From UBA1275 sp002323515 (GTDB taxonomy: Bacteria; Bacteroidota; Rhodothermia; Balneolales; Balneolaceae): 64,000 nucleotides of DNA. The notes beneath the pieces were generated by a model. It ran no database searches. It was not told the DNA's origin and saw nothing but the letters and a program-made list of their open reading frames with translations. Shown one piece after another: positions 34,400-44,299 of this stretch. The stretch spans positions 1 through 64,000 of the forward strand of contig CAXGAH010000014.1 in assembly GCA_964007875.1 (NCBI GenBank), given 5' to 3'. A program made the position numbers and the translations under genes. Numbering within the stretch: position 1 is the first letter of the stretch; the number at the start of each line of letters is the position of its first letter.

Positions 34400-36202
34400 A
34401 TGAAATCAACGGAGAAAAAGACAACTGGAGCTGAAGAAATACATTGGAATCTGGGTGATTTATATGCGGGTATTGATGATCCAGCATTTGCTAATGACCA
34501 GGTAAAAGTTCTAGAAAGAGCTCAATCTTTTGCAACACAATACCGAGGGCGAATTGCGGATTTGGATGCCCCAGAATTTCTAGCTTTACTCAAAGAATAC
34601 GAGGCTATCCAAGATATGGCTGGTAGAATCGGATCCTTTGCCTATTTATTATGGAGTACTAATACACAAGATGCTGCCTATGGAAAAACCGTTCAGTCCA
34701 CCAACGAGTTAGGTTCCAAACTAAATCAATATATGGTGTTTTTCCGGGTAGAATGGTTAGCCCTCGATGAGGAACACGCCCAACAGCTGATCAATGAACC
34801 AGTTTTAGCGAAGTATACGCACTATTTAGAGTCATTGCGGTCTTACAAGTCCTATTCACTTAGCGAAGAGCAAGAGCAAATACTTTCAGCTAAAAGCGTA
34901 ACAGGACAGAGCGCATGGGTGCGCTATTTTGACGAGACCTTGGGCTCAGCAACCTTTCACTATGATGGGGAAGAAAAATCAGAGCAAGAAGTCTTGAGCC
35001 TTTTACATGACCCCAATAGAGAGGTTCGTAGAGAGGCTCATGCCTCATTATCGAATGGTTTTAACAAACTTTCTCGAAATTTGACCTTCATATTCAACAC
35101 ATTGTTAGCAGATAAAGCAACCAACGATGAATTGCGTGGCTACCCATCATGGATTCATGCGCGTAATTTATCTAATGAAACCGACAAAGAAACAGTGGAT
35201 GCCCTTGTCCAGGCGGTGACGGGTCATTACCAATGGGCACAGCGGTATTATATCCTAAAATCGAAGCTATTAGGGATAGATGATTTTAAAGATTACGACC
35301 GATATGCTCCTTTGAAAAAGACAGAGATTACAGTTTCATGGGAGCAAGCACGTTCAATGGTTTTGGATGCTTATGGTGAATTTAGCCCAAAGATGTCGGA
35401 TATCGCTGTGCGTTTCTTTGACGAAAAATGGATTGATGCCGCTATAAAACCAGGCAAAAGAGGGGGCGCCTATTCGGCAGGAACCGTTCCATCTGTCCAT
35501 CCATATGTATTTATGAACTATGATGGCAGGCTGCGTGATGTACAAACCTTAGCCCACGAATTGGGTCATGGTGTACACCAATACCTATCCAGAAAACAAG
35601 GAGCCCTTCAAGCCAGTACTCCCCTAACGACCGCAGAAACGGCCTCGGTATTTGGTGAAATGTTGGTATTCCAACGCCTATTAAAGCAGCTAGACGATCC
35701 AATGGAGGAACTGGCCTTGTTAATGGGTAAAATTGATGACACCATCGCGACCGTATTCCGGCAAATTTCCATGAATCGATTTGAAGAAGCCATGCATACG
35801 GCGCGGCGAGAAGATGGAGAACTCACTACAGAGCAGTTTTCTGAACTTTGGAATACCGAGCAAGAAAAACTCTATGGAACATCGGTTGAATTGACTCTGG
35901 AATACCGCCATTGGTGGTGTTATATTCCACATTTCTTGCACACTCCAGGCTATGTATATGCCTACGCTTTTGGTGAGTTACTGGTGCTGGCATTATATGA
36001 AGAATATCAGCGTAAGCCGGAAGGCTTTGCGGATCGTTATTTGTCCTTGTTACAAGCAGGGGGGTCTGAGTGGCCGCATGAACTTATTGCTCGTATGGGG
36101 CTGGATATACAAGACCCTCAATTCTGGCAAAAAGGATTGGCTTCTTTTGAACGCATGATACTACGAGCGGAGGAGTTATTTGCACAGGTGCAAAATCAAT
36201 AG
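34400..36202 (+). CDS. pepF: M3-family oligoendopeptidase F
   Basis: Cytosolic zinc metallopeptidase that breaks oligopeptides. The HExxH zinc motif is HELGH at residues 386-390 (in LAHELGHGVHQYLS), with the third ligand expected in the downstream TTAETASVFGEML segment. The 600-residue length matches PepF/M3B enzymes. I prefer the ATG at 34400 (MKSTEKK), where the family-typical WNLGDLY begins ~15 residues in, over the upstream ATG at 34352. It is divergent from kgd with about 240 bp between them. The substrate range is unknown. It is followed 59 bp later by a GAF-domain gene on the same strand. Confidence 0.92.
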   Translation: MKSTEKKTTGAEEIHWNLGDLYAGIDDPAFANDQVKVLERAQSFATQYRGRIADLDAPEFLALLKEYEAIQDMAGRIGSFAYLLWSTNTQDAAYGKTVQSTNELGSKLNQYMVFFRVEWLALDEEHAQQLINEPVLAKYTHYLESLRSYKSYSLSEEQEQILSAKSVTGQSAWVRYFDETLGSATFHYDGEEKSEQEVLSLLHDPNREVRREAHASLSNGFNKLSRNLTFIFNTLLADKATNDELRGYPSWIHARNLSNETDKETVDALVQAVTGHYQWAQRYYILKSKLLGIDDFKDYDRYAPLKKTEITVSWEQARSMVLDAYGEFSPKMSDIAVRFFDEKWIDAAIKPGKRGGAYSAGTVPSVHPYVFMNYDGRLRDVQTLAHELGHGVHQYLSRKQGALQASTPLTTAETASVFGEMLVFQRLLKQLDDPMEELALLMGKIDDTIATVFRQISMNRFEEAMHTARREDGELTTEQFSELWNTEQEKLYGTSVELTLEYRHWWCYIPHFLHTPGYVYAYAFGELLVLALYEEYQRKPEGFADRYLSLLQAGGSEWPHELIARMGLDIQDPQFWQKGLASFERMILRAEELFAQVQNQ

Positions 36203-36261
36203 CAAAATAAAGAAGTGAATGTGAGTGTTTTACACACTATCTTAAGCAAAATTACCCCTAT

Positions 36262-37725
36262 ATGAGTTTAGACCGTCAAGAAAAAGCATTACGTGAATTC
36301 AAGCAAATAATTGCTGATTTAGTGCATTTATTACGCGCTTCAACTGGTTCTCAGTTAGCCTATATGTGCTGGGTTAACCAATCTAGACAACAGTTTGTTT
36401 GGGAGACCCACAGTACTCGCTTAAGTAATGTTATGTTCAAAGATCGAGTGAACTTTCACCATCATTTCCTCGACGAATATAAGGAGCTTGATGAGCTCAT
36501 TAAGCTGCGCATTGGAGAGGATATTTCAAAAGCAAAATTGGGGCATTATTTCAGTGTGGTACACGCAAAAAGTATGCTGATAATCCCTTTCATAAACAAA
36601 GGGGAGACGGTTGGGCTTACGGTGCTTGAATCTGATCAAGACTTGGACGAAGAGTCCTTACTCGATGCTATCTATTCCTACAATAATGCGATGGTAAATG
36701 TGCTGGATACCTACCTTGAAGTCGTAGATTTGCACGAGCAGCAAAAGGAATGGGAAGAATACGAGGAATCCCTAGCTAATGTCCATTCACGCTTGAACAA
36801 AGTGGAAGTGATCACCACTTGTTTGGATGAAATGCAATTCTTATTACCAAATGGTGGGGTAAGTTTTCTATGTGCTGCCATGGACCACTTTACTCTTGCA
36901 CTCAATGCTAAATTTGCAAAAAATGCACCTTATGTGGGGCTTGGGGTGGATGATAAAAGCAGTGTACGAGATGCTTTGGAGAGAGGAATCCCTGTATTTA
37001 ATATGCACTTTAACTCAAATCCTAAGTTGGTATCTGCCTATGAATCCAGAACCGAAGGTGCAAGCTATGTGTTGCCATTATTAGTCCATAATCGTCGTCA
37101 GGGAGCCTTTATTGCCTATGACAAGGACCCGCTTAGCTTCAAGGAATCTACGAAGCATAAGTTGGCCAACTTGGCTCGAGTTGCAGCGCTACAATTACAA
37201 AGTAACACGCGCAAATCCATCATGGATGAAGATATTTTCACTGAAAAATATCAAGCTGTGGTCACAGAACTTTGGGAAAAATCTCTGGAGCATGAATTGT
37301 ACCGTTTACGCACCGAGCCAGAACGACATGCCTGGATGGGGCTCGTAACGTTGGAGGATCTTTCCTCATTTCGAACTCGCTTTAGAATGGAAGAACTTCA
37401 AAGAATGCAACGAGATATCGTACGATTTTTGAACCCTTACCGATTTCAGCAGAAAGGTTATATCGGTTTTCAGTCCGATTATGTCTATAGTTTCATACTT
37501 CAAAGCAACAAAGAATCAGCATTGGAAGAATGGGTAGAGCAGACTCGCTCCAAAGTTGCTCATGGGTTAAAATTGAGTTCAGGAATGAACATAACGGTTT
37601 CCTTTAAATTTGCTGCGGTAAAATTAAATGCCGAATATCCAAACGCTTACGAAGTGCTAAGTTTAGCCAAACAACAGCTTTCAGAAGTAGTGAAAGCTGA
37701 GAAAGAACACCTCCAGGTGTATTAA
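36262..37725 (+). CDS. Tandem GAF-like protein with degenerate GGDEF domain
   Basis: Predicted cytosolic signalling protein of 487 residues. Residues ~10-160 and ~180-330 look like two GAF-type sensor modules (for example the MLIIPFINKGETVGLTVL and YVLPLLVHNRRQGAFIAYD strand pairs), joined by a Glu-rich helix. The last ~130 residues resemble a GGDEF fold in which the signature is lost: the loop reads GFQSDYV at 402-408 where active diguanylate cyclases have GG(D/E)EF, but the later VSFKFAAV strand and the helix after it follow the fold. It should therefore not make c-di-GMP and may bind a ligand or partner. The TAA stop shares one base with the deoB ATG, so translation of the two is coupled. 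Confidence 0.65.
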   Translation: MSLDRQEKALREFKQIIADLVHLLRASTGSQLAYMCWVNQSRQQFVWETHSTRLSNVMFKDRVNFHHHFLDEYKELDELIKLRIGEDISKAKLGHYFSVVHAKSMLIIPFINKGETVGLTVLESDQDLDEESLLDAIYSYNNAMVNVLDTYLEVVDLHEQQKEWEEYEESLANVHSRLNKVEVITTCLDEMQFLLPNGGVSFLCAAMDHFTLALNAKFAKNAPYVGLGVDDKSSVRDALERGIPVFNMHFNSNPKLVSAYESRTEGASYVLPLLVHNRRQGAFIAYDKDPLSFKESTKHKLANLARVAALQLQSNTRKSIMDEDIFTEKYQAVVTELWEKSLEHELYRLRTEPERHAWMGLVTLEDLSSFRTRFRMEELQRMQRDIVRFLNPYRFQQKGYIGFQSDYVYSFILQSNKESALEEWVEQTRSKVAHGLKLSSGMNITVSFKFAAVKLNAEYPNAYEVLSLAKQQLSEVVKAEKEHLQVY

Positions 37726-38882
37726 TGAAACGGGTTATTTTATTGATTGTGGATGGTTGGGGCATTGGGGCTCAGGAAGATGCCATAGAATATGGAGACC
37801 AATTGGCTCACACAATGGGGCATGTTAGCGAAGAGACCATGCTTAGACTCCCTAACTTTGAAAAAATGGGTCTAGGCAATATCGCTACTCTTGCTAGTAT
37901 ACCACCAACATCATCTCCCATTGCTAGCTATGGCAAGCTACGCGAAAAATCTAGTGGCAAAGATTCCACAACAGGGCACTGGGAGCTGGCAGGAATTGTA
38001 CTCGACACCCCTTTTCCTACCTATCCAAAGGGCTTTCCATTGGAATTGATCCAGTCTTTTTGTGATGAAATTGGTAAAGCCGGCGTATTGTGTAATTCCC
38101 AGTATTCTGGGACCAACGTCATTGCAGATTTTGGTGCAGAGCATATAAAAACAGGATTCCCTATAGTGTACACTTCTGCTGATAGTGTATTTCAGATTGC
38201 TACCCACGAAGACATTGTTCCAATCGAAACCCTGTATGAATGGTGTGATTGGGCTAGGAATAACTTATTAGTCGGCGAACAAGAGGTAGGTAGGGTGATT
38301 GCAAGGCCATTCAAAGGTGAAGCACCAATATTCGAACGAATTTCGCATAAAAGACACGACTGGTCAGTAGCTCCACCTAAAAGTCATTTAGTGACCGAAT
38401 TAAAAAATAGAGGACATAAGACCGCATCCATAGGTAAAGTAGCAGATTTATTTAATGGTGAAGGATTCGATTTTTTGTATCCGACAAAAGGAAATGCCGA
38501 AGGCATCGAGCTAATCATCAAGCGTTTAAGAGCCAATGAAGAAGACTTTCTATTCATTAACCTCATAGACACTGATCAGTTATATGGTCACAGGCTAGAT
38601 CCAGTGGGGTATGCAAAGGCACTTATGGAAATTGATTCGGCTCTTCCCGCAATAATGGATGAGCTGACTGGCGAAGATCTCTTGATCATAACAGGAGATC
38701 ACGGGAATGATCCATGTGTCCAAAGTACCGATCATACAAGGGAGTATGTACCGATACTGCTTTACGGGAAACGTACATCTGCTAGAGCCCTAGGGGTTCG
38801 AGATGGGTTTAGCCAAGTAGCGGTCAGTATAATGGACTTTTTCGGCTATGAAAAAAACTTTGGGTCAGAAAGTTTACTGTAA
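37725..38882 (+). CDS. deoB: Phosphopentomutase
   Basis: Interconverts (deoxy)ribose-1-phosphate and 5-phosphate, linking nucleoside breakdown with central metabolism. The alkaline-phosphatase-superfamily fold is shown by the N-terminal metal segment LLIVDGWGIG, the phospho-acceptor threonine in GKDSTTGHWE (78-87), and the two-metal site DTDQLYGHR, TGDHGNDP and STDHTREYVP. At 385 residues the length is normal. It overlaps the GAF/GGDEF-like gene by one base (TAATG). Its partner enzyme, a pyrimidine-nucleoside phosphorylase, is encoded 36 kb away at the left end of the window. Confidence 0.93.
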   Translation: MKRVILLIVDGWGIGAQEDAIEYGDQLAHTMGHVSEETMLRLPNFEKMGLGNIATLASIPPTSSPIASYGKLREKSSGKDSTTGHWELAGIVLDTPFPTYPKGFPLELIQSFCDEIGKAGVLCNSQYSGTNVIADFGAEHIKTGFPIVYTSADSVFQIATHEDIVPIETLYEWCDWARNNLLVGEQEVGRVIARPFKGEAPIFERISHKRHDWSVAPPKSHLVTELKNRGHKTASIGKVADLFNGEGFDFLYPTKGNAEGIELIIKRLRANEEDFLFINLIDTDQLYGHRLDPVGYAKALMEIDSALPAIMDELTGEDLLIITGDHGNDPCVQSTDHTREYVPILLYGKRTSARALGVRDGFSQVAVSIMDFFGYEKNFGSESLL

Positions 38883-39071
38883 AAATAGCATGACAATAAC
38901 TGTATTAAAGGCTACAATATAGTGAATTTTTTCCGTATGTTAAAAGTTGCCTAGATTGTAGAGTTAGTATTGTATTGCTATTCGCAACATCTTCGCACCT
39001 TGTAGGCGCATCCGAAACATTATTTATACTCCTACAATTTTTCTGAACAATTCGAATTAAACTATATTATT

Positions 39072-39926
39072 GTGGCAAAAAGCTCTGGTATTTCTACCCG
39101 TGAATCTGAATCACTCGATCGCTATTTACATGAAATTGGTAAAGAAAAACTAATTACTCCGGATGACGAAGTTCGTCTAGCAAAAGAAATTCAAAAAGGC
39201 AGCCAAAGAGCACTCGAAGATTTAACCAAAGCCAACTTACGATTTGTGGTTTCCGTTGCTAAGCAATACCAGAATCAAGGTTTGTCACTTGGTGATTTAA
39301 TCAATGAAGGAAACCTGGGTCTGATTAAAGCGGCTAAAAGATTTGACGAAACTCGTGGATTCAAGTTTATTTCATATGCCGTTTGGTGGATTCGTCAGTC
39401 TATTCTACAAGCTTTAGCTGAGCAAAGTCGTATCGTTCGATTGCCTTTAAACCGAGTCGGTGCCCTCAATAAAATAGGGAAAGAACTTTCTAAGTTGGAA
39501 CAAGAATATGAGCGTTTACCATCAGCTCACGAACTAGCGGAAAGTCTAGAAATGACCGTAGGTGAAGTGGCAGACACCTTGAAGATATCCGGTCGCCATC
39601 TTTCAATGGATGCTCCATTTGCTCAAGGAGAAGACAATCGGCTGCTCGATGTACTTGAAAACGAAGAAATACCCAATCCGGACTTTGAACTTATGGGCGA
39701 GTCCCTTAAAGTTGAAATCGAGCGAGCACTTTCTAAACTAACCAAACGAGAAGCAGAAGTAATCCGTCTCTACTTTGGTATTGGCCGTGAACATTCCCTA
39801 ACCCTTGAGGAAATTGGCGAGCGATTTGATTTAACTAGAGAACGAGTTCGTCAAATCAAAGAAAAAGCTCTACGTAAATTACGTCACCACAATAGAAGTG
39901 CAGCCTTGCGCGTATATTTGGGCTAA
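39072..39926 (+). CDS. rpoD: Primary RNA polymerase sigma-70 factor, short Bacteroidota type
   Basis: Housekeeping sigma factor. At 284 residues it lacks region 1.1, as Bacteroidota primary sigma factors do. Region 1.2 starts at SLDRYLHEIGKEKLI. Region 2 includes DLINEGNLGLIKAAKRFDETRGFKF and the promoter-melting segment YAVWWIRQSILQALAEQ. Region 3 is around residue 135-200 and region 4 has the helix-turn-helix LTLEEIGERFDLTRERVRQIKEKALRKL. The start is a GTG at 39072; the next residues, AKSSGISTRESESLDRYL, align with family N-termini. The 190 bp before it hold no other gene. Confidence 0.95.
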   Translation: MAKSSGISTRESESLDRYLHEIGKEKLITPDDEVRLAKEIQKGSQRALEDLTKANLRFVVSVAKQYQNQGLSLGDLINEGNLGLIKAAKRFDETRGFKFISYAVWWIRQSILQALAEQSRIVRLPLNRVGALNKIGKELSKLEQEYERLPSAHELAESLEMTVGEVADTLKISGRHLSMDAPFAQGEDNRLLDVLENEEIPNPDFELMGESLKVEIERALSKLTKREAEVIRLYFGIGREHSLTLEEIGERFDLTRERVRQIKEKALRKLRHHNRSAALRVYLG

Positions 39927-40059
39927 TAATTTGTTCGAATAGGCATTTGAGTGTTGATTAGTAAATAGTAACGACAACACTTAGAAAACAGCTTAGGTCA
40001 AAGCTCAGGACTAATCTACGAGTAAACCCAAGTGTATATACTCTATCTGATAAACAAGA

Positions 40060-41178
40060 CTATGTCATGTCGTGAGCGTTTATAAAAGTAGGGCCTATTT
40101 TGGTCTTCAGAACTTCAATTTCTTGAGTCTCTTCTCTATTACCCCCGAATTCTCTCATCACCAAAGAAACGCTACCTGAATTCCCCAGTTTTTTTAAAAA
40201 GCCCCAAGAAATAGATTTTTTTAGTACCTGACTATGAGGACTTTCTTTTGATAGCCAAAGCATCACAGTATTAACTTCCTCTTTGGCTAAGGCATGCTCC
40301 ATAACCTTCTCAAGATACTGTTCACACCCTTGCTTAAACCAAAAATAGTCAGCTGTTAAAAAATGAAATGCCTGTCCAGGAATCACCTTCCGAACATAAG
40401 GCCAGCGGTCAAGTTTCCATTTGTGCAAAAACGAAAAATGTTCCGGCAAGCGTTCTATATCCCAAAAGTGTCTCATGATTCGTGTTATAGCCACCCATTC
40501 TCCATTCATCCAGTAACCCAAAAAATACCCTTGTTGGATAAGGCCTTCGGTATGATAGGCGGTATAAGAATCGTAAAACTGGCATAATTCATGATCCATC
40601 CCTTGTAACTCATCAGGTGTCAATAGGCGGATCTGGGAATGAGAAGTAGGGTTGAAGCGGTGGAAAAACAATGTTTGAATCTCCTGAGCCTTGTTAAAGT
40701 CAAAACGGTTGCAAAGCTTCATAGACCGATGATTTTTATCTTCCACAAAAGCGTATGCAGGAAGAGTGTTCTTGGTAGCTAATCGCTGTGAAAATTCTTC
40801 TAAATGCTCAAGAAGTTTCTCTTCGATTAACGAAATGTGCTGGGTTCGACTTTTTTTACGGGTTAATGCATTCCGATCAAATACTGCAGTTCTATTTATT
40901 TTGGCAGGAACTAGACTTCTCTTAATTTGCAGATACCTTATAAATAGCCATGCTTTTCCAGTTATATCAACCCTATTCACAAGTCCAACCACCCCTAAAA
41001 GCTCTTCATTTCTAGATAAACACAAAAAATGAATATTTTCATGTCGTTGATTCATACTCGTTTCCCTATGGACTCGATATTGAATACCACCAGGGCTACC
41101 TAAAAGAACAGAATCTAAAAAATCTCTGATCTCCTCGTCGTAGCTACGAAGCGTAATAGAAAAACCTGAAGTGCTCAC
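40060..41178 (-). CDS. Hypothetical protein, possibly GNAT-acetyltransferase-like
   Basis: I could not assign a family with confidence. The 372 residues show GNAT-like features in two halves: strands such as ELLGVVGLVNRV followed by a helix, and FVEDKNHRSMKLCNRFDF, like the asparagine-containing helix before the last GNAT strands. The second half includes a GYWMNGEWVAITRI segment. No clear acetyl-CoA loop (RxxGxG/A) was found, so activity is doubtful. It is rich in aromatic and basic residues, with no signal peptide or membrane segment. It stands alone on the minus strand between rpoD and a two-component sensor gene. Confidence 0.5.
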   Translation of the reverse strand: MSTSGFSITLRSYDEEIRDFLDSVLLGSPGGIQYRVHRETSMNQRHENIHFLCLSRNEELLGVVGLVNRVDITGKAWLFIRYLQIKRSLVPAKINRTAVFDRNALTRKKSRTQHISLIEEKLLEHLEEFSQRLATKNTLPAYAFVEDKNHRSMKLCNRFDFNKAQEIQTLFFHRFNPTSHSQIRLLTPDELQGMDHELCQFYDSYTAYHTEGLIQQGYFLGYWMNGEWVAITRIMRHFWDIERLPEHFSFLHKWKLDRWPYVRKVIPGQAFHFLTADYFWFKQGCEQYLEKVMEHALAKEEVNTVMLWLSKESPHSQVLKKSISWGFLKKLGNSGSVSLVMREFGGNREETQEIEVLKTKIGPTFINAHDMT

Positions 41179-41309
41179 ATTAGCTGTATTAATTTGAATA
41201 GATGGTAGCCATAAATGGCATAAATATTACACTAAGCTTAGTATATTACCATATGCACAACAATAAAGAAACCGTTTTTACACAGTCCAAAAAACAAACC
41301 TAGGTTCTA

Positions 41310-44273
41310 ATGAAGAGGATTTATCCACCTATTTATTTTCTTAGCAAATGGGTAATGGTACTTCTGCTAAGTTATGTAGGGTCAAGCTCTGCTCAGGAGT
41401 ACGCATTTCGGAATTATTCCATTGGTCAAGGCTTAAGTGAGTCAGTAGTAAATACAATAATTCAAGACGAAAAAGGCTATATCTGGATTGGAACGGGTTT
41501 TGGGCTTAACCGATTCGATGGGCATGATTTCACGATTTACTTACAAGAAAACGGCTTAAAAAGCACCCAAATAAATACTCTCTACAAGGGTGCTGACAAT
41601 AAAATTTGGATAGGGACATCACAAGGTCTGCACTGGTATTCTCCAATAAAAGATAGCATATATCATGTTTCAGAAGTACCTGCTAACTCAATAATTAGTT
41701 TATTTGAGGATTCACAAAACCAATTGTGGTTGGGGACCGAAGAGCAAGGAATCTATTTATATTCACCCAAATATCCTAGATCGTCGTTACATCTTAATCC
41801 ATCCACTTTAACATTCAACGGTCCAGTTCGAAAAATAGTGGAATTAGACTCATCCAACTTACTCGTGTCACGATCAGGTATCTTCGAATTAAAAGCCTTT
41901 AATTATTCTGATTCTACCACATTTAATATCACCCCAATAAGCCAGGAAACTCGTTACCGGGATGCCGTACTAGACACCGCTAATAACGTTGTTTGGATAG
42001 GATCACGTGATGGGCTTTATCGTTATAAAGACGGGCAAATCGATCTTCAGAGAGGTACCAATTCAGGCATAGTGGCCAGAATCCAAACTTTAGCACTCGA
42101 CCAGGATGGTACCCTTTGGATGGGAACGGAGGATGGATTGTTACATCAAAGAGAGGATGCCCTAATAAAATATGAAACCGAAGAAGGCTTGTCGAATACC
42201 CTAATAAACAATCTATTCTTTGACAAGGAAGGAATACTATGGATTGGCACCTATGGCGGAGGCGTCAACGTTTTTCTGGGAGAATATGTAGTTAACTACG
42301 ATCTGTCTAATACCCTTAGTAATAACTTAATTACTAGTTTCATTGAGCAAGAAAATGGAGATCTATGGATAGGAAGTTACGGTGGGGGAGTCCAGATACT
42401 ACCAAAAGAATATGCCGATTTCAATACCCGAAGCACAAGTCCAACTGAAGTAAGCCCAACGAAATGGCCACAATTAAGAGGTCTAGCAGATCAACGTGTG
42501 TACCATCTTAGTCAAGATCCAGCTGGAAGAATATGGATAGGAATGAGGGATGCCTTAAGTTATGTCAAGGATGGACGTGTTGAGTCCATCAATGAACGCT
42601 ACTTTCCCTTTCGAAAAATTAGACATATTCGATGGAGCAATTCATCCGTCATGTGGGTAAGCACTTACGATCATGGCCTCATAAAAGTAGAGTATAAAGA
42701 CCTCTATACTCCAGAAACTTGGACAATAACTCAGTACAGTACCCAAACAGCTTCTTGGCCATCAAACACTGTGTTAAAAAGTATAGAAGATAGTGATGGT
42801 ACAATATGGGTGGCAACGTACTCTGGAGTTGTTGAAATGAGCCCAGATGGAACCTTTCATACATGGGGATTAGCAGAAGGCTTACCCAATGTATCTGTTA
42901 TGGGGGTTATTGAGGACAGTCAGGGTAATATTTGGGCACATACATTCGGAGGCTTAGCCAAGATCAGTGGACAAGAGTTAGTGGCAATAACGGAAAATAA
43001 TGGCTTACCAAGTAGAGTGTGCTACTTTCTTTATGAAGACCCAACAAACCCCAAAATCTTATGGATAGGAACCAATGGTGGCCTAATTCAATATAATTTA
43101 GGTGATAAGACCTTCAAAACCATCACAAAGGAAGAAGGCTTAATCAGTAACGAGATGAATTTGGGCGCATTTTATGAGGATTCCAAAGGTCAATATTGGT
43201 TAGGTACGGTAGAAGGTTTATCCAAATTTGATCCAAAAAAATATAGGGGCAATGAAGTATCACCTAGAATTCACATAGAGGAAGTGCTCCTCTCCGGTGT
43301 CAACGTAGATCCTTACAGTACGGAAAAATTAAAGACTGACTACAATCAGAACTTTTTCGAAGTAGCCTTTATAGGACTCAATTTTACAGCCCCTGATCAG
43401 TTGTACTACCGATATAAGCTAACTGGTTTAGAAGAGCAGTGGCAGCAAACAAAAAATAACTCAATCCGATATCCTAGCCTCCCATCTGGAAATTATACTT
43501 TTCAAGTTCAAGCTATAAATTCAAATGGACTAATAAGTGAAGATCTAGCACAAATACGATTCAAGGTAAACCCACCATACTATGAAAATGTGTGGTTTTG
43601 GACCGGTGTTTTTATTCTAATTGGGTGGGTATTGTACTTAAATCGCAGAACAGCCAAAGTAACAAAGCTTGTCGATATGGAGCGTATGCGCGTTCGGATA
43701 GCGAGTGATTTACATGATGATGTAGGCGCTAGTTTAACTGAGATTGCACTACAATCCGATTTTTTATTAGCAGGTACCATCCAGCTAGAATTAAAGGAAT
43801 CCCTCACTCAAATCGGTCGTCAGTGTCGAAAAATTGTAGGAAGTCTGGATGATATAGTTTGGTCCATTGATGCTCGGAACGATTCACTTGGTGATCTTAC
43901 CGATCGGATTCAAGATTATGCTTTAGCTATTCTCGATATGGCACAGTTTGATATAGAATATGCTTTTGATTCGCTCCCAATGGAGAAGAAAATACCCGTA
44001 GAAATAAGAGAAAATACCTATCTCATCATAAAGGAAGCGTTAAATAACGTGGTAAAGTATTCCAATGGTGACCGGGTGTCGATTGGGCTCGCACTGGTAG
44101 AAAGTACACTACATGTGAAAGTTTTCGATAATGGTAGTGACGTCAGTCAAACTAAAAAAACAGGCCATGGTTTACGTAACATGGAAATGCGAGCGCAAAG
44201 AATGAATGGAATACTTACTATAGAAAATGTAAAAGGTTTTTCTGTCTCTATACAGATTCCTTTAAGCAATTAG
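41310..44273 (+). CDS. Sensor histidine kinase with periplasmic Reg_prop propeller
   Basis: Membrane sensor kinase of 987 residues. A signal peptide (1-~29, MVLLLSYVGSSSAQ) leads into about a dozen two-component-regulator propeller repeats of the form IWIGTGFGLNRFDG, then a Y_Y_Y domain near 670-745. One transmembrane helix (~760-780, VWFWTGVFILIGWVLYL) connects to a NarX/LytS-like kinase: HisKA_3 type DLHDDVGASLTEI with the phospho-acceptor His802, and an HATPase with the N box KEALNNVVKYSNG and a GHGLRNMEMRAQRMNG segment. It is followed 26 bp later by its LuxR-type response regulator. The signal is unknown; polysaccharides are sensed by relatives in Bacteroides. Unlike those hybrids, no receiver is fused here. 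Confidence 0.92.
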   Translation: MKRIYPPIYFLSKWVMVLLLSYVGSSSAQEYAFRNYSIGQGLSESVVNTIIQDEKGYIWIGTGFGLNRFDGHDFTIYLQENGLKSTQINTLYKGADNKIWIGTSQGLHWYSPIKDSIYHVSEVPANSIISLFEDSQNQLWLGTEEQGIYLYSPKYPRSSLHLNPSTLTFNGPVRKIVELDSSNLLVSRSGIFELKAFNYSDSTTFNITPISQETRYRDAVLDTANNVVWIGSRDGLYRYKDGQIDLQRGTNSGIVARIQTLALDQDGTLWMGTEDGLLHQREDALIKYETEEGLSNTLINNLFFDKEGILWIGTYGGGVNVFLGEYVVNYDLSNTLSNNLITSFIEQENGDLWIGSYGGGVQILPKEYADFNTRSTSPTEVSPTKWPQLRGLADQRVYHLSQDPAGRIWIGMRDALSYVKDGRVESINERYFPFRKIRHIRWSNSSVMWVSTYDHGLIKVEYKDLYTPETWTITQYSTQTASWPSNTVLKSIEDSDGTIWVATYSGVVEMSPDGTFHTWGLAEGLPNVSVMGVIEDSQGNIWAHTFGGLAKISGQELVAITENNGLPSRVCYFLYEDPTNPKILWIGTNGGLIQYNLGDKTFKTITKEEGLISNEMNLGAFYEDSKGQYWLGTVEGLSKFDPKKYRGNEVSPRIHIEEVLLSGVNVDPYSTEKLKTDYNQNFFEVAFIGLNFTAPDQLYYRYKLTGLEEQWQQTKNNSIRYPSLPSGNYTFQVQAINSNGLISEDLAQIRFKVNPPYYENVWFWTGVFILIGWVLYLNRRTAKVTKLVDMERMRVRIASDLHDDVGASLTEIALQSDFLLAGTIQLELKESLTQIGRQCRKIVGSLDDIVWSIDARNDSLGDLTDRIQDYALAILDMAQFDIEYAFDSLPMEKKIPVEIRENTYLIIKEALNNVVKYSNGDRVSIGLALVESTLHVKVFDNGSDVSQTKKTGHGLRNMEMRAQRMNGILTIENVKGFSVSIQIPLSN

Positions 44274-44299
44274 CATTGGTAAACCCCTAATTCAGGTAT

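Noticed and set aside
39950..39981. 7-bp inverted repeat (AGTGTTG/CAACACT) after rpoD as a terminator
   Set aside because: The loop is 18 nt and no T run follows.
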